A DNA stretch of 5,943 bases from Candidatus Heimdallarchaeota archaeon (GCA_030668165.1 DAOUUM010000203.1:1-5943); one strand, 5' to 3'. Positions 1 to 5,586 are shown, numbered from the stretch's first letter. Notes: generated by a model from the letters alone, not told the origin. A program made the numbers and translations.

Positions 1-819
1 ACAGATGATTCACAACTTGCACGGGAACTACTTAAAAATCTGGTTGAGAACAATGGATTTGATCCTAAGATCTACGTCAAACAGATTATTGAGCTGTTCA
101 GTAGTAACAAGGTGGTGGGTAGGGGAATTTCAACTCATAAAGCCTACGAGAGACTGGCCTCAGGAATTCCCTGGGAAGAGGCTGGAGAGCCAGCCCCCAT
201 GGCTGGTAATGGAACTGCCATGCGTGCAGCACCGGTGGGGATGATGTATTATGATGATATGGATAAATTGGTTGAGATAGCAATTCAACAGGGTATTATC
301 ACACACAAGGATAATCGGACAATGGCTGGATCTATTGTGATTGCTGCGGGTGTTGCCTATCTGATAAATAACGATGAGTTGGATATAAATCTATTTCTGA
401 ACCGGATAGCTGGACTGATAAGACCATATTCTGATCTGTTTGCCAATCTGGTACTTCTGGTGGAGCAGTGGGTGGATGTGCCCTATAAGGATGCACTGTA
501 TCAGATATCAATTTCAGGTGACCCAGAATCTGATTCACACTGGGATAAGATAAGCCCATTTGTCATTCCAAGTGTTATCTGGAGCTTGTATGCATTTCTC
601 AAAACACCGGATGATTACTGGGAGACCATTAAAACATCAATTAAATGTGGAGGGGATGTGGATACGACCGCAGCCATGGCAGGTGCACTTAGTGGGGCAT
701 TCAATGGATTAGCCAAGATACCAGAGGAATACAGAGATTGGATACATGATGCGGGAGAATGGAATGAAAGGGATCTACTTAATCTGGTGGATAAACTAGT
801 TGATTTGAAGAAATACTAA
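1..819 (+). CDS. ADP-ribosylglycohydrolase family protein, 5' end cut by window
   Basis: This frame is open from the first base to the TAA at 817-819, giving 272 visible residues; the true start lies upstream of the window. Numbering from the first visible codon, it opens with TDDSQ (residues 1-5), the N-terminal metal-binding Thr-Asp-Asp motif of the family. GNGTAMRAAPVG follows at 69-80, and GGDVDTTAAMAGAL near 217-230 carries the second metal-binding Asp-x-Asp-Thr set (D219, D221, T222). Both halves of the di-magnesium site are therefore present and the enzyme looks intact. Family members remove ADP-ribose from modified proteins, nucleic acids or small molecules (DraG, ARH1 and ARH3 types); the substrate here cannot be told. 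About 30-60 N-terminal residues are probably missing, judging from the usual family length near 300. A GTG at 112 is internal, because the conserved TDD motif lies upstream of it. The gene converges on citrate synthase, which gives no functional clue. Confidence 0.93.
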   Translation, partial: TDDSQLARELLKNLVENNGFDPKIYVKQIIELFSSNKVVGRGISTHKAYERLASGIPWEEAGEPAPMAGNGTAMRAAPVGMMYYDDMDKLVEIAIQQGIITHKDNRTMAGSIVIAAGVAYLINNDELDINLFLNRIAGLIRPYSDLFANLVLLVEQWVDVPYKDALYQISISGDPESDSHWDKISPFVIPSVIWSLYAFLKTPDDYWETIKTSIKCGGDVDTTAAMAGALSGAFNGLAKIPEEYRDWIHDAGEWNERDLLNLVDKLVDLKKY

Positions 820-840
820 ATCTTTAATTTGAAAATTAGC

Positions 841-869
841 TTAGTAAATATTTAATATATATTTTTTTA
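841..869 (+). terminator. T-rich probable terminator of the ADP-ribosylglycohydrolase gene
   Basis: Shortly after the stop codon the plus strand becomes almost pure A/T and ends in seven consecutive T at 862-868. Archaeal transcription commonly ends at such T-runs without needing a hairpin. It lies in the 78-base gap between two convergent genes, where a terminator is expected. No equally good T-run is seen for the opposite gene in this gap. Confidence 0.4.
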
Positions 870-897
870 ACTCATTATTCTATTTGCTAGATCTCTT

Positions 898-2163
898 TTA
901 TCTGTTATTGATATCTACCCATTTGTTATCGGTATCGCCCATAAATACTTGTCGTGGCCTGTGAATTCTGAAACTTGGATCATTCATCCATTCCTTCCAC
1001 TGGGCTATCCAACCGGGTAGACGACCAAGTGAGAACATAACAGTCATCATCTCATTGGGTATCTCTAGTGCTTTGTAGATGATACCAGAGTAGAAATCAA
1101 CATTGGGGAAGAGTTTTCTTGCCTTGAAGTAATCATCCTCAATAGCAATCTTCTCCAGATTTTTAGCAATGTCCAAAAGAGGATCTTGCTTGCCCAGAGT
1201 GGCAAGTACGTCATCAGCAGAGCTCTTCAAGATAGTGGCACGGGGATCAAAGTTCTTGTAGACACGATGACCGAAGCCCATCAATCTGAAGCCAGTTGAT
1301 TTGTCCTTGGCCATGTTGACATACTTCATGTAATCATTGCCATCATCGACAATTAGCTGTAGCTGTTCGAGAACCTTCTGGTTTGCACCTCCATGGAGTT
1401 CACCCCATAGGGCAGTCACTCCAGCACCGATTACGGCGTAAAGATTCGATTTTGAACTACCGACCATTCTGACCGAGGATGCGGAGCAGTTCTGCTCGTG
1501 ATCTGCATGCAGGATGAGTAGCTTGTTCATAGCCTTCTCAACTGTTGGATCAATCTTTCCATACATCATGTTGAGGAAATCGCCGACATAGCTGTTTTCT
1601 GGATTGGGATCAATGTATGATTCGCCACGTGATTTTCTAAAACCATAAGCAGAAAGCGTTCTGATCATACCAAGCAGTTTGATGGTTGCATCCTCAACCG
1701 TTTCTGGCTTATCCACGTTGAATGGGAAGTATGTGGCCAATGAGGTAAGCATAATACTTAGGGTGGCCATAGGATGGGCATCTTTTGGAATACCATCCAA
1801 AATTGTTTTCATTCCTTCAGGGATAACTGAATTAGCCCTGATTTTCTTGTCAAATTCATCCAGTTCAGCCTTATTTGGTAGCTTCTCATAGACCACCAAG
1901 TAAATTACCTCGAGGAATGAAGCCTTCTCAGCCAAATCCTCAATTTTATATCCACGATATTTTAGTATACCTTTCTCACCATCCACGAATGTGACGGTTG
2001 AGAGACAGGAACCCGTATTTGCATAACCTGGATCATAAGTGATGGCACCAGCTGTACCACGTAGTTTACTAATATTAATTGCCACTTCTCCTTCGGTCCC
2101 AGTTATGAGTGGGAATTCATATTCTTTACCTTTAATGATAATTTTTGCATTTTCTTCGCTAAT
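898..2163 (-). CDS. gltA: Citrate synthase, bacterial hexameric (GltA-like) type, probable ATT start
   Basis: Condenses oxaloacetate and acetyl-CoA to citrate in the cytoplasm, the entry step of the TCA cycle. Counting from an ATT at 2161-2163 the protein has 421 residues, close to E. coli GltA (427). The catalytic triad is visible: H257 in LHGGAN, H299 in GFGHRVYKNFDPRA and D356 in PNVDFYSG. LILHADHEQN and the C-terminal RPRQ are also typical. The first standard start codon is GTG at 2083-2085 (395 residues). The frame upstream of it, open to a TGA at 2188-2190, encodes KIIIKGKEYEFPL followed by ITGTEGEVAI, which matches the conserved N-terminal strands of this type, so translation must begin earlier. 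No in-frame ATG, GTG or TTG exists there. AGGTG lies seven bases before the ATT, and a TATA box sits about 40 bases upstream. A one-base error in the T5 run at 2142-2146 is the alternative: one more T would put the ATG at 2150 in frame. Product confidence is very high; start confidence is moderate. Confidence 0.95.
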   Translation of the reverse strand: MSEENAKIIIKGKEYEFPLITGTEGEVAINISKLRGTAGAITYDPGYANTGSCLSTVTFVDGEKGILKYRGYKIEDLAEKASFLEVIYLVVYEKLPNKAELDEFDKKIRANSVIPEGMKTILDGIPKDAHPMATLSIMLTSLATYFPFNVDKPETVEDATIKLLGMIRTLSAYGFRKSRGESYIDPNPENSYVGDFLNMMYGKIDPTVEKAMNKLLILHADHEQNCSASSVRMVGSSKSNLYAVIGAGVTALWGELHGGANQKVLEQLQLIVDDGNDYMKYVNMAKDKSTGFRLMGFGHRVYKNFDPRATILKSSADDVLATLGKQDPLLDIAKNLEKIAIEDDYFKARKLFPNVDFYSGIIYKALEIPNEMMTVMFSLGRLPGWIAQWKEWMNDPSFRIHRPRQVFMGDTDNKWVDINNR

Positions 2164-2170
2164 AATAACA

Positions 2171-2175
2171 CACCT
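2171..2175 (-). promoter_or_regulatory. Shine-Dalgarno site AGGTG of citrate synthase
   Basis: On the minus strand AGGTG ends seven bases before the ATT at 2161-2163, a normal spacing for an archaeal ribosome-binding site. It is about 85 bases from the GTG at 2085, too far to serve it. This site is a main reason for placing the start at the ATT codon. Confidence 0.5.
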
Positions 2176-2200
2176 GTTAATTGCATTTCACATAATACGA

Positions 2201-2212
2201 ATATATTATTAA
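2201..2212 (-). promoter_or_regulatory. TATA box of citrate synthase
   Basis: The minus strand reads TTAATAATATAT here, an archaeal TATA-like box. Transcription should begin roughly 25 bases downstream, near 2180. That leaves a leader of about 15-20 bases containing the AGGTG site before the ATT at 2163. With the GTG at 2085 the leader would be near 95 bases, so the promoter position also favours the longer protein. Confidence 0.5.
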
Positions 2213-2295
2213 GTTGCTAGGTGACCAATAATATTTTGTTGATTTTTTTCACGTTTCGTTTTGCAGAACTAGATATTTATGTGCAAATTTATACG

Positions 2296-2389
2296 ATAAT
2301 CCAAAAAATTATCCAATATATTTGTCAAATCGGATAATTCATTAATTTTATATACTAATAACGTCTAGATAAATTCGCAAACATTATCC
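2296..2389. promoter_or_regulatory. Cluster of ATTATCC motifs, possible operator
   Basis: ATTATCC occurs at 2308-2314 and 2383-2389 on the plus strand and at 2332-2338 on the minus strand; a near match, ATAATCC, is at 2296-2302. The first two oppositely oriented copies form a perfect 8-bp inverted repeat (AATTATCC at 2307-2314, GGATAATT at 2332-2339) with a 17-base spacer. The copies flank the TATA box at 2347-2354, as expected for a regulator-binding region. GGATAA-type words are uncommon by chance in such A/T-rich DNA, but no regulator can be named. Confidence 0.35.
2347..2354 (+). promoter_or_regulatory. Orphan TATA box TTTATATA
   Basis: A perfect archaeal TATA consensus on the plus strand with no gene at the usual distance. 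Transcription would start near 2375, giving either a long leader (about 180 bases) for the gene at 2559 or a short non-coding transcript. In DNA this A/T-rich it may also be chance. Confidence 0.3.
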
Positions 2390-2401
2390 AAGTGTACACT
2401 T
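2390..2401. repeat. 12-bp perfect palindrome AAGTGTACACTT
   Basis: The sequence equals its own reverse complement over 12 bases. It directly follows an ATTATCC copy (2383-2389) and lies just past the predicted start point of the TATA box at 2347, a typical place for a dimeric repressor to bind. Function is inferred from symmetry and position only. Confidence 0.35.
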
Positions 2402-2530
2402 TTATTCAAGCGGGTACCATGAATTACAATGAAATAATTAAGCAACTAATTTACTTATAATTTATAATCAATTATTGATATAATATTTGTATTAATTTTA
2501 CTTTGCTTTTTAGTAAAAAAATAAGATTAA

Positions 2531-2540
2531 AGTATATTTA
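2531..2540 (+). promoter_or_regulatory. TATA box of the two-helix membrane gene
   Basis: AGTATATTTA lies with its centre about 24 bases before the ATG at 2559, so transcription should begin at or next to the start codon and give a leaderless mRNA. No ribosome-binding site precedes the ATG, in agreement. A matching arrangement is kept in front of the decayed copy at 3448, where the shared word AAATAAGA (2519-2526 and 3410-3417) precedes the box. Confidence 0.5.
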
Positions 2541-2558
2541 ATTTGAAATCGAAATATA

Positions 2559-2834
2559 ATGACAGAAACTGATATTAGTAATCCAGAGGTAGAATTAGAT
2601 GATGATAAACCACAGAGAAGCAGTATGATGGTGACTATCAGCAAGATTCTGATGTTTGCCTGGGGAGTACTGATAGGTGTTGTGATTCTCAATCCATTCG
2701 GATTTGCATTGGATTTCATCCATTATGCGTTATTTGCCCTCGTAACCTTCTTAATAATTATTTTTTACAATGGTATGAATCCACGTGAAAAACCGGATAC
2801 GGTCGAAGTTACAAATTATGTTGAAATGAAGTAA
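2559..2834 (+). CDS. Small two-helix membrane protein, unknown family
   Basis: A 91-residue protein that I do not recognise. Residues 1-21 are hydrophilic and acidic (EVELDDDKP near 10-18). Two hydrophobic segments follow, about 25-47 and 50-70, separated by a very short turn around NPFGF, so the protein should be a hairpin with both ends on the same side of the membrane. The tail, residues 71-91, is polar and ends in EKPDTVEVTNYVEMK. This tail sequence recurs twice downstream, once in a copy lacking residues 17-76 (3448-3543) and once as a 3' remnant (5465-5507). The start is supported by a TATA box at leaderless distance. The next gene, 106 bases downstream, is a four-helix membrane protein with its own promoter, and the pair appears to have been duplicated as a unit. 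Coding status is supported by hydropathy, promoter position and the homologous copies. Function is unknown. Confidence 0.75.
   Translation: MTETDISNPEVELDDDKPQRSSMMVTISKILMFAWGVLIGVVILNPFGFALDFIHYALFALVTFLIIIFYNGMNPREKPDTVEVTNYVEMK
2786..2830 (+). repeat. 45-base direct repeat, copy 1 (3' end of two-helix gene)
   Basis: These 45 bases are identical to 3495-3539. They encode the C-terminal EKPDTVEVTNYVEM of the two-helix protein. The last 18 bases of the wider segment (2819-2836) also match 5490-5507 exactly. Identity drops at once on both sides of the 45 bases. Confidence 0.9.
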
Positions 2835-2889
2835 ATTTAATTAATCCATTTATCGTATACATAAAATAGCATAGTAAAACAATATTTTC

Positions 2890-2917
2890 GTTACCATTGT
2901 CGAACAATATTTAAATA
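2890..2917 (+). promoter_or_regulatory. Extended promoter of four-helix gene A
   Basis: A 28-base block ending in the TATA box ATATTTAAATA, 23 bases before the ATG at 2941. It is repeated at 5559-5586 before the paralogous gene with only two differences. The core GTCGAACAATATTTAAATA is identical in both, while the bases between box and ATG are not conserved. The part upstream of the box probably includes the BRE. In this copy ATTGT-CGA-ACAAT (2896-2908) forms a 5-bp inverted repeat; one arm is altered in the other copy. Confidence 0.65.
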
Positions 2918-2940
2918 CTAGCAATTTGTATGGCAAATTA

Positions 2941-3327
2941 ATGTCTAATTATAGCACAAGAGCCTATGTTCACATAGGTGCAACAGTATTGGGATTATTG
3001 GGTATTATTTTACCCATAAATTCTGTATTAGGTTTTGGATTCAACATTTTTGATACTTTCACCGGTCTCGGAGTTACATTATACTTTATAAGTGTAGTAT
3101 TAATGGGAGTAGGAGCATTCTTTGCAATTCAAGGTAAAGATTCCAAAATATTTGGAATTCTAGGTGGAGTAGGAATGATTTTCATGGTAATAATGAATTA
3201 CTCATACATCGCCGATTTAAATACCTGGTGGGAAGTTGCAGAACCAGCATTTGGTCATTGGGTAATGATACTTGCTGCTATTATCTCCGTCGTCGGTGGT
3301 TTCCTAAAAGATCCTGAAATGGAATAA
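2941..3327 (+). CDS. Four-helix membrane protein A, unknown family
   Basis: A 128-residue protein with four hydrophobic segments, about 9-29, 43-64, 68-90 and 103-122, joined by short loops. The loop QGKDSK (64-69) between helices 2 and 3 carries its basic residues, and the C-terminus is acidic (KDPEME). No signal peptide or catalytic motif is seen, and I do not recognise the family. The ATG at 2941 was chosen over an in-frame TTG at 2926. The TATA box ends 23 bases before this ATG, and the paralog at 5609 begins with the same MSN.S.R residues. About 79 of 112 comparable residues are identical to that paralog without gaps, which supports real coding and constraint. It follows the two-helix gene and precedes a decayed copy of that gene. 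A membrane role, possibly with the two-helix protein as partner, is inference. Confidence 0.8.
   Translation: MSNYSTRAYVHIGATVLGLLGIILPINSVLGFGFNIFDTFTGLGVTLYFISVVLMGVGAFFAIQGKDSKIFGILGGVGMIFMVIMNYSYIADLNTWWEVAEPAFGHWVMILAAIISVVGGFLKDPEME
3103..3147 (+). repeat. 45-base identical stretch shared by the two four-helix genes, copy 1
   Basis: These 45 bases are identical to 5771-5815 in the paralog. They cover 15 codons from the second helix through the QGKDSK loop (MGVGAFFAIQGKDSK) with no silent change, while flanking codons differ often. This suggests recent gene conversion, or selection acting on the DNA or RNA itself. Confidence 0.85.
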
Positions 3328-3447
3328 ATATCACGATTCTACTATCAAACAAACTAATTTAATTATAATATAATACCAGTTCTAATCTTAATTCAATTAT
3401 TGTTGCAAGAAATAAGAATATATAATATTTCTGCGGATTGGTTTATA
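3328..3447 (+). other. Intergenic gap with promoter remnant of the decayed two-helix copy
   Basis: An AT-rich gap of 120 bases after four-helix gene A. Its right half resembles the promoter of the intact two-helix gene: AAATAAGA at 3410-3417, a TATA-like ATATATAATA at 3419-3428, and TATAATA in place of TATAATG at the start position. The distance from AAATAAGA to the start position is 38 bases here and 40 in the intact gene. No other gene is seen. Confidence 0.4.
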
Positions 3448-3543
3448 ATAATATTAACTGATATAATCAGAGCTGAAGAAGAATTAATCGATAATGAAAA
3501 ACCGGATACGGTCGAAGTTACAAATTATGTTGAAATGAAATAG
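3448..3543 (+). pseudogene. Copy of the two-helix gene lacking the membrane hairpin and the start codon
   Basis: The frame ending in TAG at 3541-3543 aligns without gaps to the 91-residue protein if residues 17-76 are removed: 16 codons plus 15 codons equals the 31 codons found here. Positions 4-6 (TDI), 10, 12, 13 and 15 match the intact N-terminus, and all of EKPDTVEVTNYVEMK matches, with 45 identical bases. The missing 180 bp are in frame and comprise both membrane helices. The expected ATG is ATA. The frame is open back to 3358 with in-frame TTG codons at 3400 and 3403, so translation of a short soluble peptide is not excluded. The N-terminal part has diverged strongly while the tail is unchanged, which is odd for a plain pseudogene and may reflect gene conversion. 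Confidence 0.6.
3495..3539 (+). repeat. 45-base direct repeat, copy 2
   Basis: Identical to 2786-2830, the 3' end of the intact two-helix gene. Here it forms the end of the hairpin-less copy, about 90 bases before the beta-helix gene. Confidence 0.9.
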
Positions 3544-3593
3544 TTACTTTTGTATAGTATTTTTGTTGCTGATAATAAATTAGATATTGCTTC

Positions 3594-3610
3594 CGAGAAA
3601 GGTTTAAAAT
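3594..3610 (+). promoter_or_regulatory. BRE and TATA box of the beta-helix gene
   Basis: A purine-rich stretch, CGAGAAAGG, is directly followed by TTTAAAAT at 3603-3610. The ATG at 3632 is about 25 bases from the box centre, indicating a leaderless transcript. This promoter is unlike the 28-base block used by the two four-helix genes, so the beta-helix gene is probably controlled separately. Confidence 0.55.
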
Positions 3611-3631
3611 TGATATCAGTATAATAGATCA

Positions 3632-5443
3632 ATGGTTAAGAATAGATTTTTCTTTGGTTTTTCAATATTGACAACTTTATTGATTTTGACTATATTGTCC
3701 AGCCCAGGGTATTATGCACAAGAAACGTATTTTGTTGAGAACATTGATCTTCATATGACTACCGTTCAGGATATTCCAATTGATACTGGACCACGCTATG
3801 AAAATCTAACAGAGTATTCACCTATTTATATTAGTAGTAACTTTGGATTTCTAACCCACGCGTCATCAGGAAATGGAACAGAGAACAATCCCTATATTAT
3901 TGAGGGACTTAACATAACCACGAGCTCTATACCACTGGTGATATCTTATACCACCAGCTATGTAATTATCAGGGATTGTATATTCTCTGGATTGGGATCT
4001 GGAGATTACGGTATAAATATTAGATATGCTGAAAATTTGGTAATCGAGTTTACCGAGGTCAAGAATACAGAGTATCATGGTATTAATGTTGAGAATTCAG
4101 AGTCAGTGATGATCAAAAATACTGAGTTGTACAACAATGCTGGTTGGGCTGGAATTTATGCGGGTTCATCTACAGATATTATGATCCATGAAAATAATGT
4201 CCATGATACAGATGGTAATGGTATTATGACCCAAACCTCACAAAATATTCATATTTTTGGAAACTATGCTCATAATAATGCATATCCTGGCATCAGATTC
4301 CAGTCCACATCCGATACTATCGCATCTGAGAATATTGTATACTCCAATAACGAGGAAGGAATTTGGGCATTTGAGGATAATACTAATATCTCAATCATAT
4401 CCAATTCTGTGTATGAAAATGCAGGAAGTGGTATTAACTTGAGACAAAGTGATTACTCTAAGATTATTAATAATAATATTACTGGCAACGGAATTCATGG
4501 TATTTCACTAGAGGATAGCCATGAGAATAAAATTGATAATAATACAATTACAGGCAATCAATATCAAAGCATCGATTATTGGGAAGGTAGTCCAAGCAAT
4601 GGTAATCTGATCTATTCCAATACCATCATAGGTAATGAGAGGGGGATTTACATCAGAGGTACTGATAATATTGTACAGGATAATGCAATAATTGAAAGTT
4701 CAGATTGGGCGATCTATGTTTACAAGAGTGCCAATACAATCAGTGGTAATCTTATCTATCTGAATGCCAAGGGAGTATTTTTTGATGCGGATTCTGATTC
4801 TAATTCATTTACTGACAACAGTATAATTAGGAATTATGAACAGATTGTTGACTATGGATCATCGAATAATATCGATTCGAATTATTACGATGATCAAAGA
4901 GTTGATAGTGATAATGATGGCGTAGTTGATAATCCATACGAGATCTATGATGATGCAGGATTGAGCAATCAGGATGATCATCCACAGACTACACCACAGC
5001 ATAATCACCCAGCCAACTATCTTGGAGATCCGTTCCTTCTTACCTCTATTCCTCTTTCAATTACTGGAACTTTCGAAATCTCATGGTTACCCTCCAACTA
5101 TGCTGGGGACTTAGTACCTCAGTATACACTCTATATAGATAATTCCACCACTACACTCTATATCATCAGCAATAAAAGTGAGACCTCTTTTTCATGGGAT
5201 ACAACAATATATCCTAATGGTGATTACATGCTGAATATGGAAGTTATCACAGAAACTTACATGATATCCAAATATCTTGGTTTGGTTAGTATTGAAAATA
5301 TTCCTAACACATCAGGCAACTCCACATCTGATACTGGACCAGGAACCCAATTAAGTATCTCTCCACTGGGTATAGCATCTGCATTGGTTCTGCTTGGATA
5401 TCAAAGTTATAGATCGAAAAATAAACGATATTCAGGCAGATAG
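3632..5443 (+). CDS. Secreted right-handed beta-helix repeat protein with C-terminal membrane anchor
   Basis: A 603-residue surface protein. Residues 1-29 form a signal peptide (MVKNR, a hydrophobic core, then SPGYYA before Q30). Residues 65-95 (YISSNFGFL ... GNGTENNPYIIEGLNI) match the lead-in segment typical of NosD-like proteins. From about 100 to 415 run degenerate repeats of roughly 22-25 residues with NNxIxxN and GIxxxxS patterns, the signature of parallel beta-helix (PbH1) coils. DSDNDGVVDNPYEI at 425-438 resembles the calcium-binding-like loop that often closes such domains. Residues 470-556 look like an Ig/fibronectin-type beta domain. A hydrophobic segment at 575-591 followed by RSKNKR suggests membrane anchoring with the body outside. 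There are many Asn-x-Ser/Thr sites and a single cysteine (C116). The fold is shared by polysaccharide-processing enzymes and adhesins, but no catalytic set is evident. A copper-insertion NosD role is not supported, since no nitrous-oxide reductase genes are near. It sits between decayed copies of the two-helix gene. Confidence 0.88.
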   Translation: MVKNRFFFGFSILTTLLILTILSSPGYYAQETYFVENIDLHMTTVQDIPIDTGPRYENLTEYSPIYISSNFGFLTHASSGNGTENNPYIIEGLNITTSSIPLVISYTTSYVIIRDCIFSGLGSGDYGINIRYAENLVIEFTEVKNTEYHGINVENSESVMIKNTELYNNAGWAGIYAGSSTDIMIHENNVHDTDGNGIMTQTSQNIHIFGNYAHNNAYPGIRFQSTSDTIASENIVYSNNEEGIWAFEDNTNISIISNSVYENAGSGINLRQSDYSKIINNNITGNGIHGISLEDSHENKIDNNTITGNQYQSIDYWEGSPSNGNLIYSNTIIGNERGIYIRGTDNIVQDNAIIESSDWAIYVYKSANTISGNLIYLNAKGVFFDADSDSNSFTDNSIIRNYEQIVDYGSSNNIDSNYYDDQRVDSDNDGVVDNPYEIYDDAGLSNQDDHPQTTPQHNHPANYLGDPFLLTSIPLSITGTFEISWLPSNYAGDLVPQYTLYIDNSTTTLYIISNKSETSFSWDTTIYPNGDYMLNMEVITETYMISKYLGLVSIENIPNTSGNSTSDTGPGTQLSISPLGIASALVLLGYQSYRSKNKRYSGR

Positions 5444-5464
5444 AGTCTTACCGAATTAATTATT

Positions 5465-5507
5465 GAAGTTAAATAATCTATGAAAATTTTGTTGAAATGA
5501 AGTAAAT
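5465..5507 (+). pseudogene. 3' remnant of the two-helix membrane gene
   Basis: GAAGTTA at 5465-5471 and the segment through 5507 align with the last 32 bases of the intact gene region (2805-2836) if 11 extra bases are allowed. The final 18 bases (5490-5507), including the stop codon TAA, are identical to 2819-2836. The insertion breaks the frame, and TAA at 5473-5475 stops it early. As in the intact unit, this tail is followed by a four-helix gene: from the end of the tail to the end of the TATA box is 85 bases here and 87 in the first unit. Confidence 0.55.
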
Positions 5508-5558
5508 GGGCGTCCTAATAGTTGTTTACAATATTTTACAAAGGAAATTAAATTATTG

Positions 5559-5586
5559 GTTAACAATGTCGAACAATATTTAAATA
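5559..5586 (+). promoter_or_regulatory. Extended promoter of four-helix gene B
   Basis: Matches 2890-2917 at 26 of 28 bases, ending in the TATA box ATATTTAAATA. It lies 22 bases before the ATG at 5609, against 23 in the first copy. The downstream spacer sequences are unrelated, so the block itself appears to be under constraint or recently copied. Confidence 0.65.

Larger units (their letters stand above)
2213..2530. other. Intergenic region between divergent promoters, no gene seen
   Basis: About 320 bases lie between the citrate synthase promoter and the promoter of the two-helix membrane gene. No tRNA, rRNA or convincing coding frame was found on either strand. A 13-codon frame at 2419-2460 (MNYNEIIKQLIYL) has no ribosome-binding site and no visible family; it could be a decayed gene start. 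The region also holds a seven-T run at 2243-2249, a 6-bp inverted repeat TTTGCA/TGCAAA near 2262-2290, and the ATTATCC cluster, palindrome and orphan TATA box listed separately. Confidence 0.6.

Noticed and set aside
112..819. GTG at 112 as the start of the ADP-ribosylglycohydrolase
   Set aside because: The same frame is open to base 1 and encodes the family motif TDDSQ at residues 1-5, so the gene begins outside the window.
2419..2460. 13-codon frame MNYNEIIKQLIYL
   Set aside because: No ribosome-binding site, not at leaderless distance from the TATA box at 2347, and no recognisable similarity. It could be a decayed gene start but cannot be supported as a gene.
2213..2558. tRNA or structured RNA gene in the intergenic region
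   Set aside because: No cloverleaf, T-loop signature or strong GC-rich stem is visible; the inverted repeats are short and look like protein-binding sites.
2926..2940. In-frame TTG at 2926 as start of four-helix gene A
   Set aside because: The TATA box ends 23 bases before the ATG at 2941, and the paralog at 5609 starts at the equivalent ATG with matching first residues.
3866..4078. Open frame antisense to the beta-helix gene, and other frames overlapping the large genes on either strand
   Set aside because: They overlap well-supported genes, have no promoter or conserved motif, and arise from the codon composition of the real genes.
4040..4900. DNA tandem repeat or CRISPR-like array within the beta-helix gene
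   Set aside because: The periodicity is at the protein level, with degenerate Asn/Gly coils; no repeated DNA unit of constant sequence is present.
3632..5443. Copper-site maturation protein NosD
   Set aside because: The similarity is to the beta-helix fold only. No nos genes or copper-binding motifs are nearby, and the protein carries a membrane anchor and an Ig-like domain.
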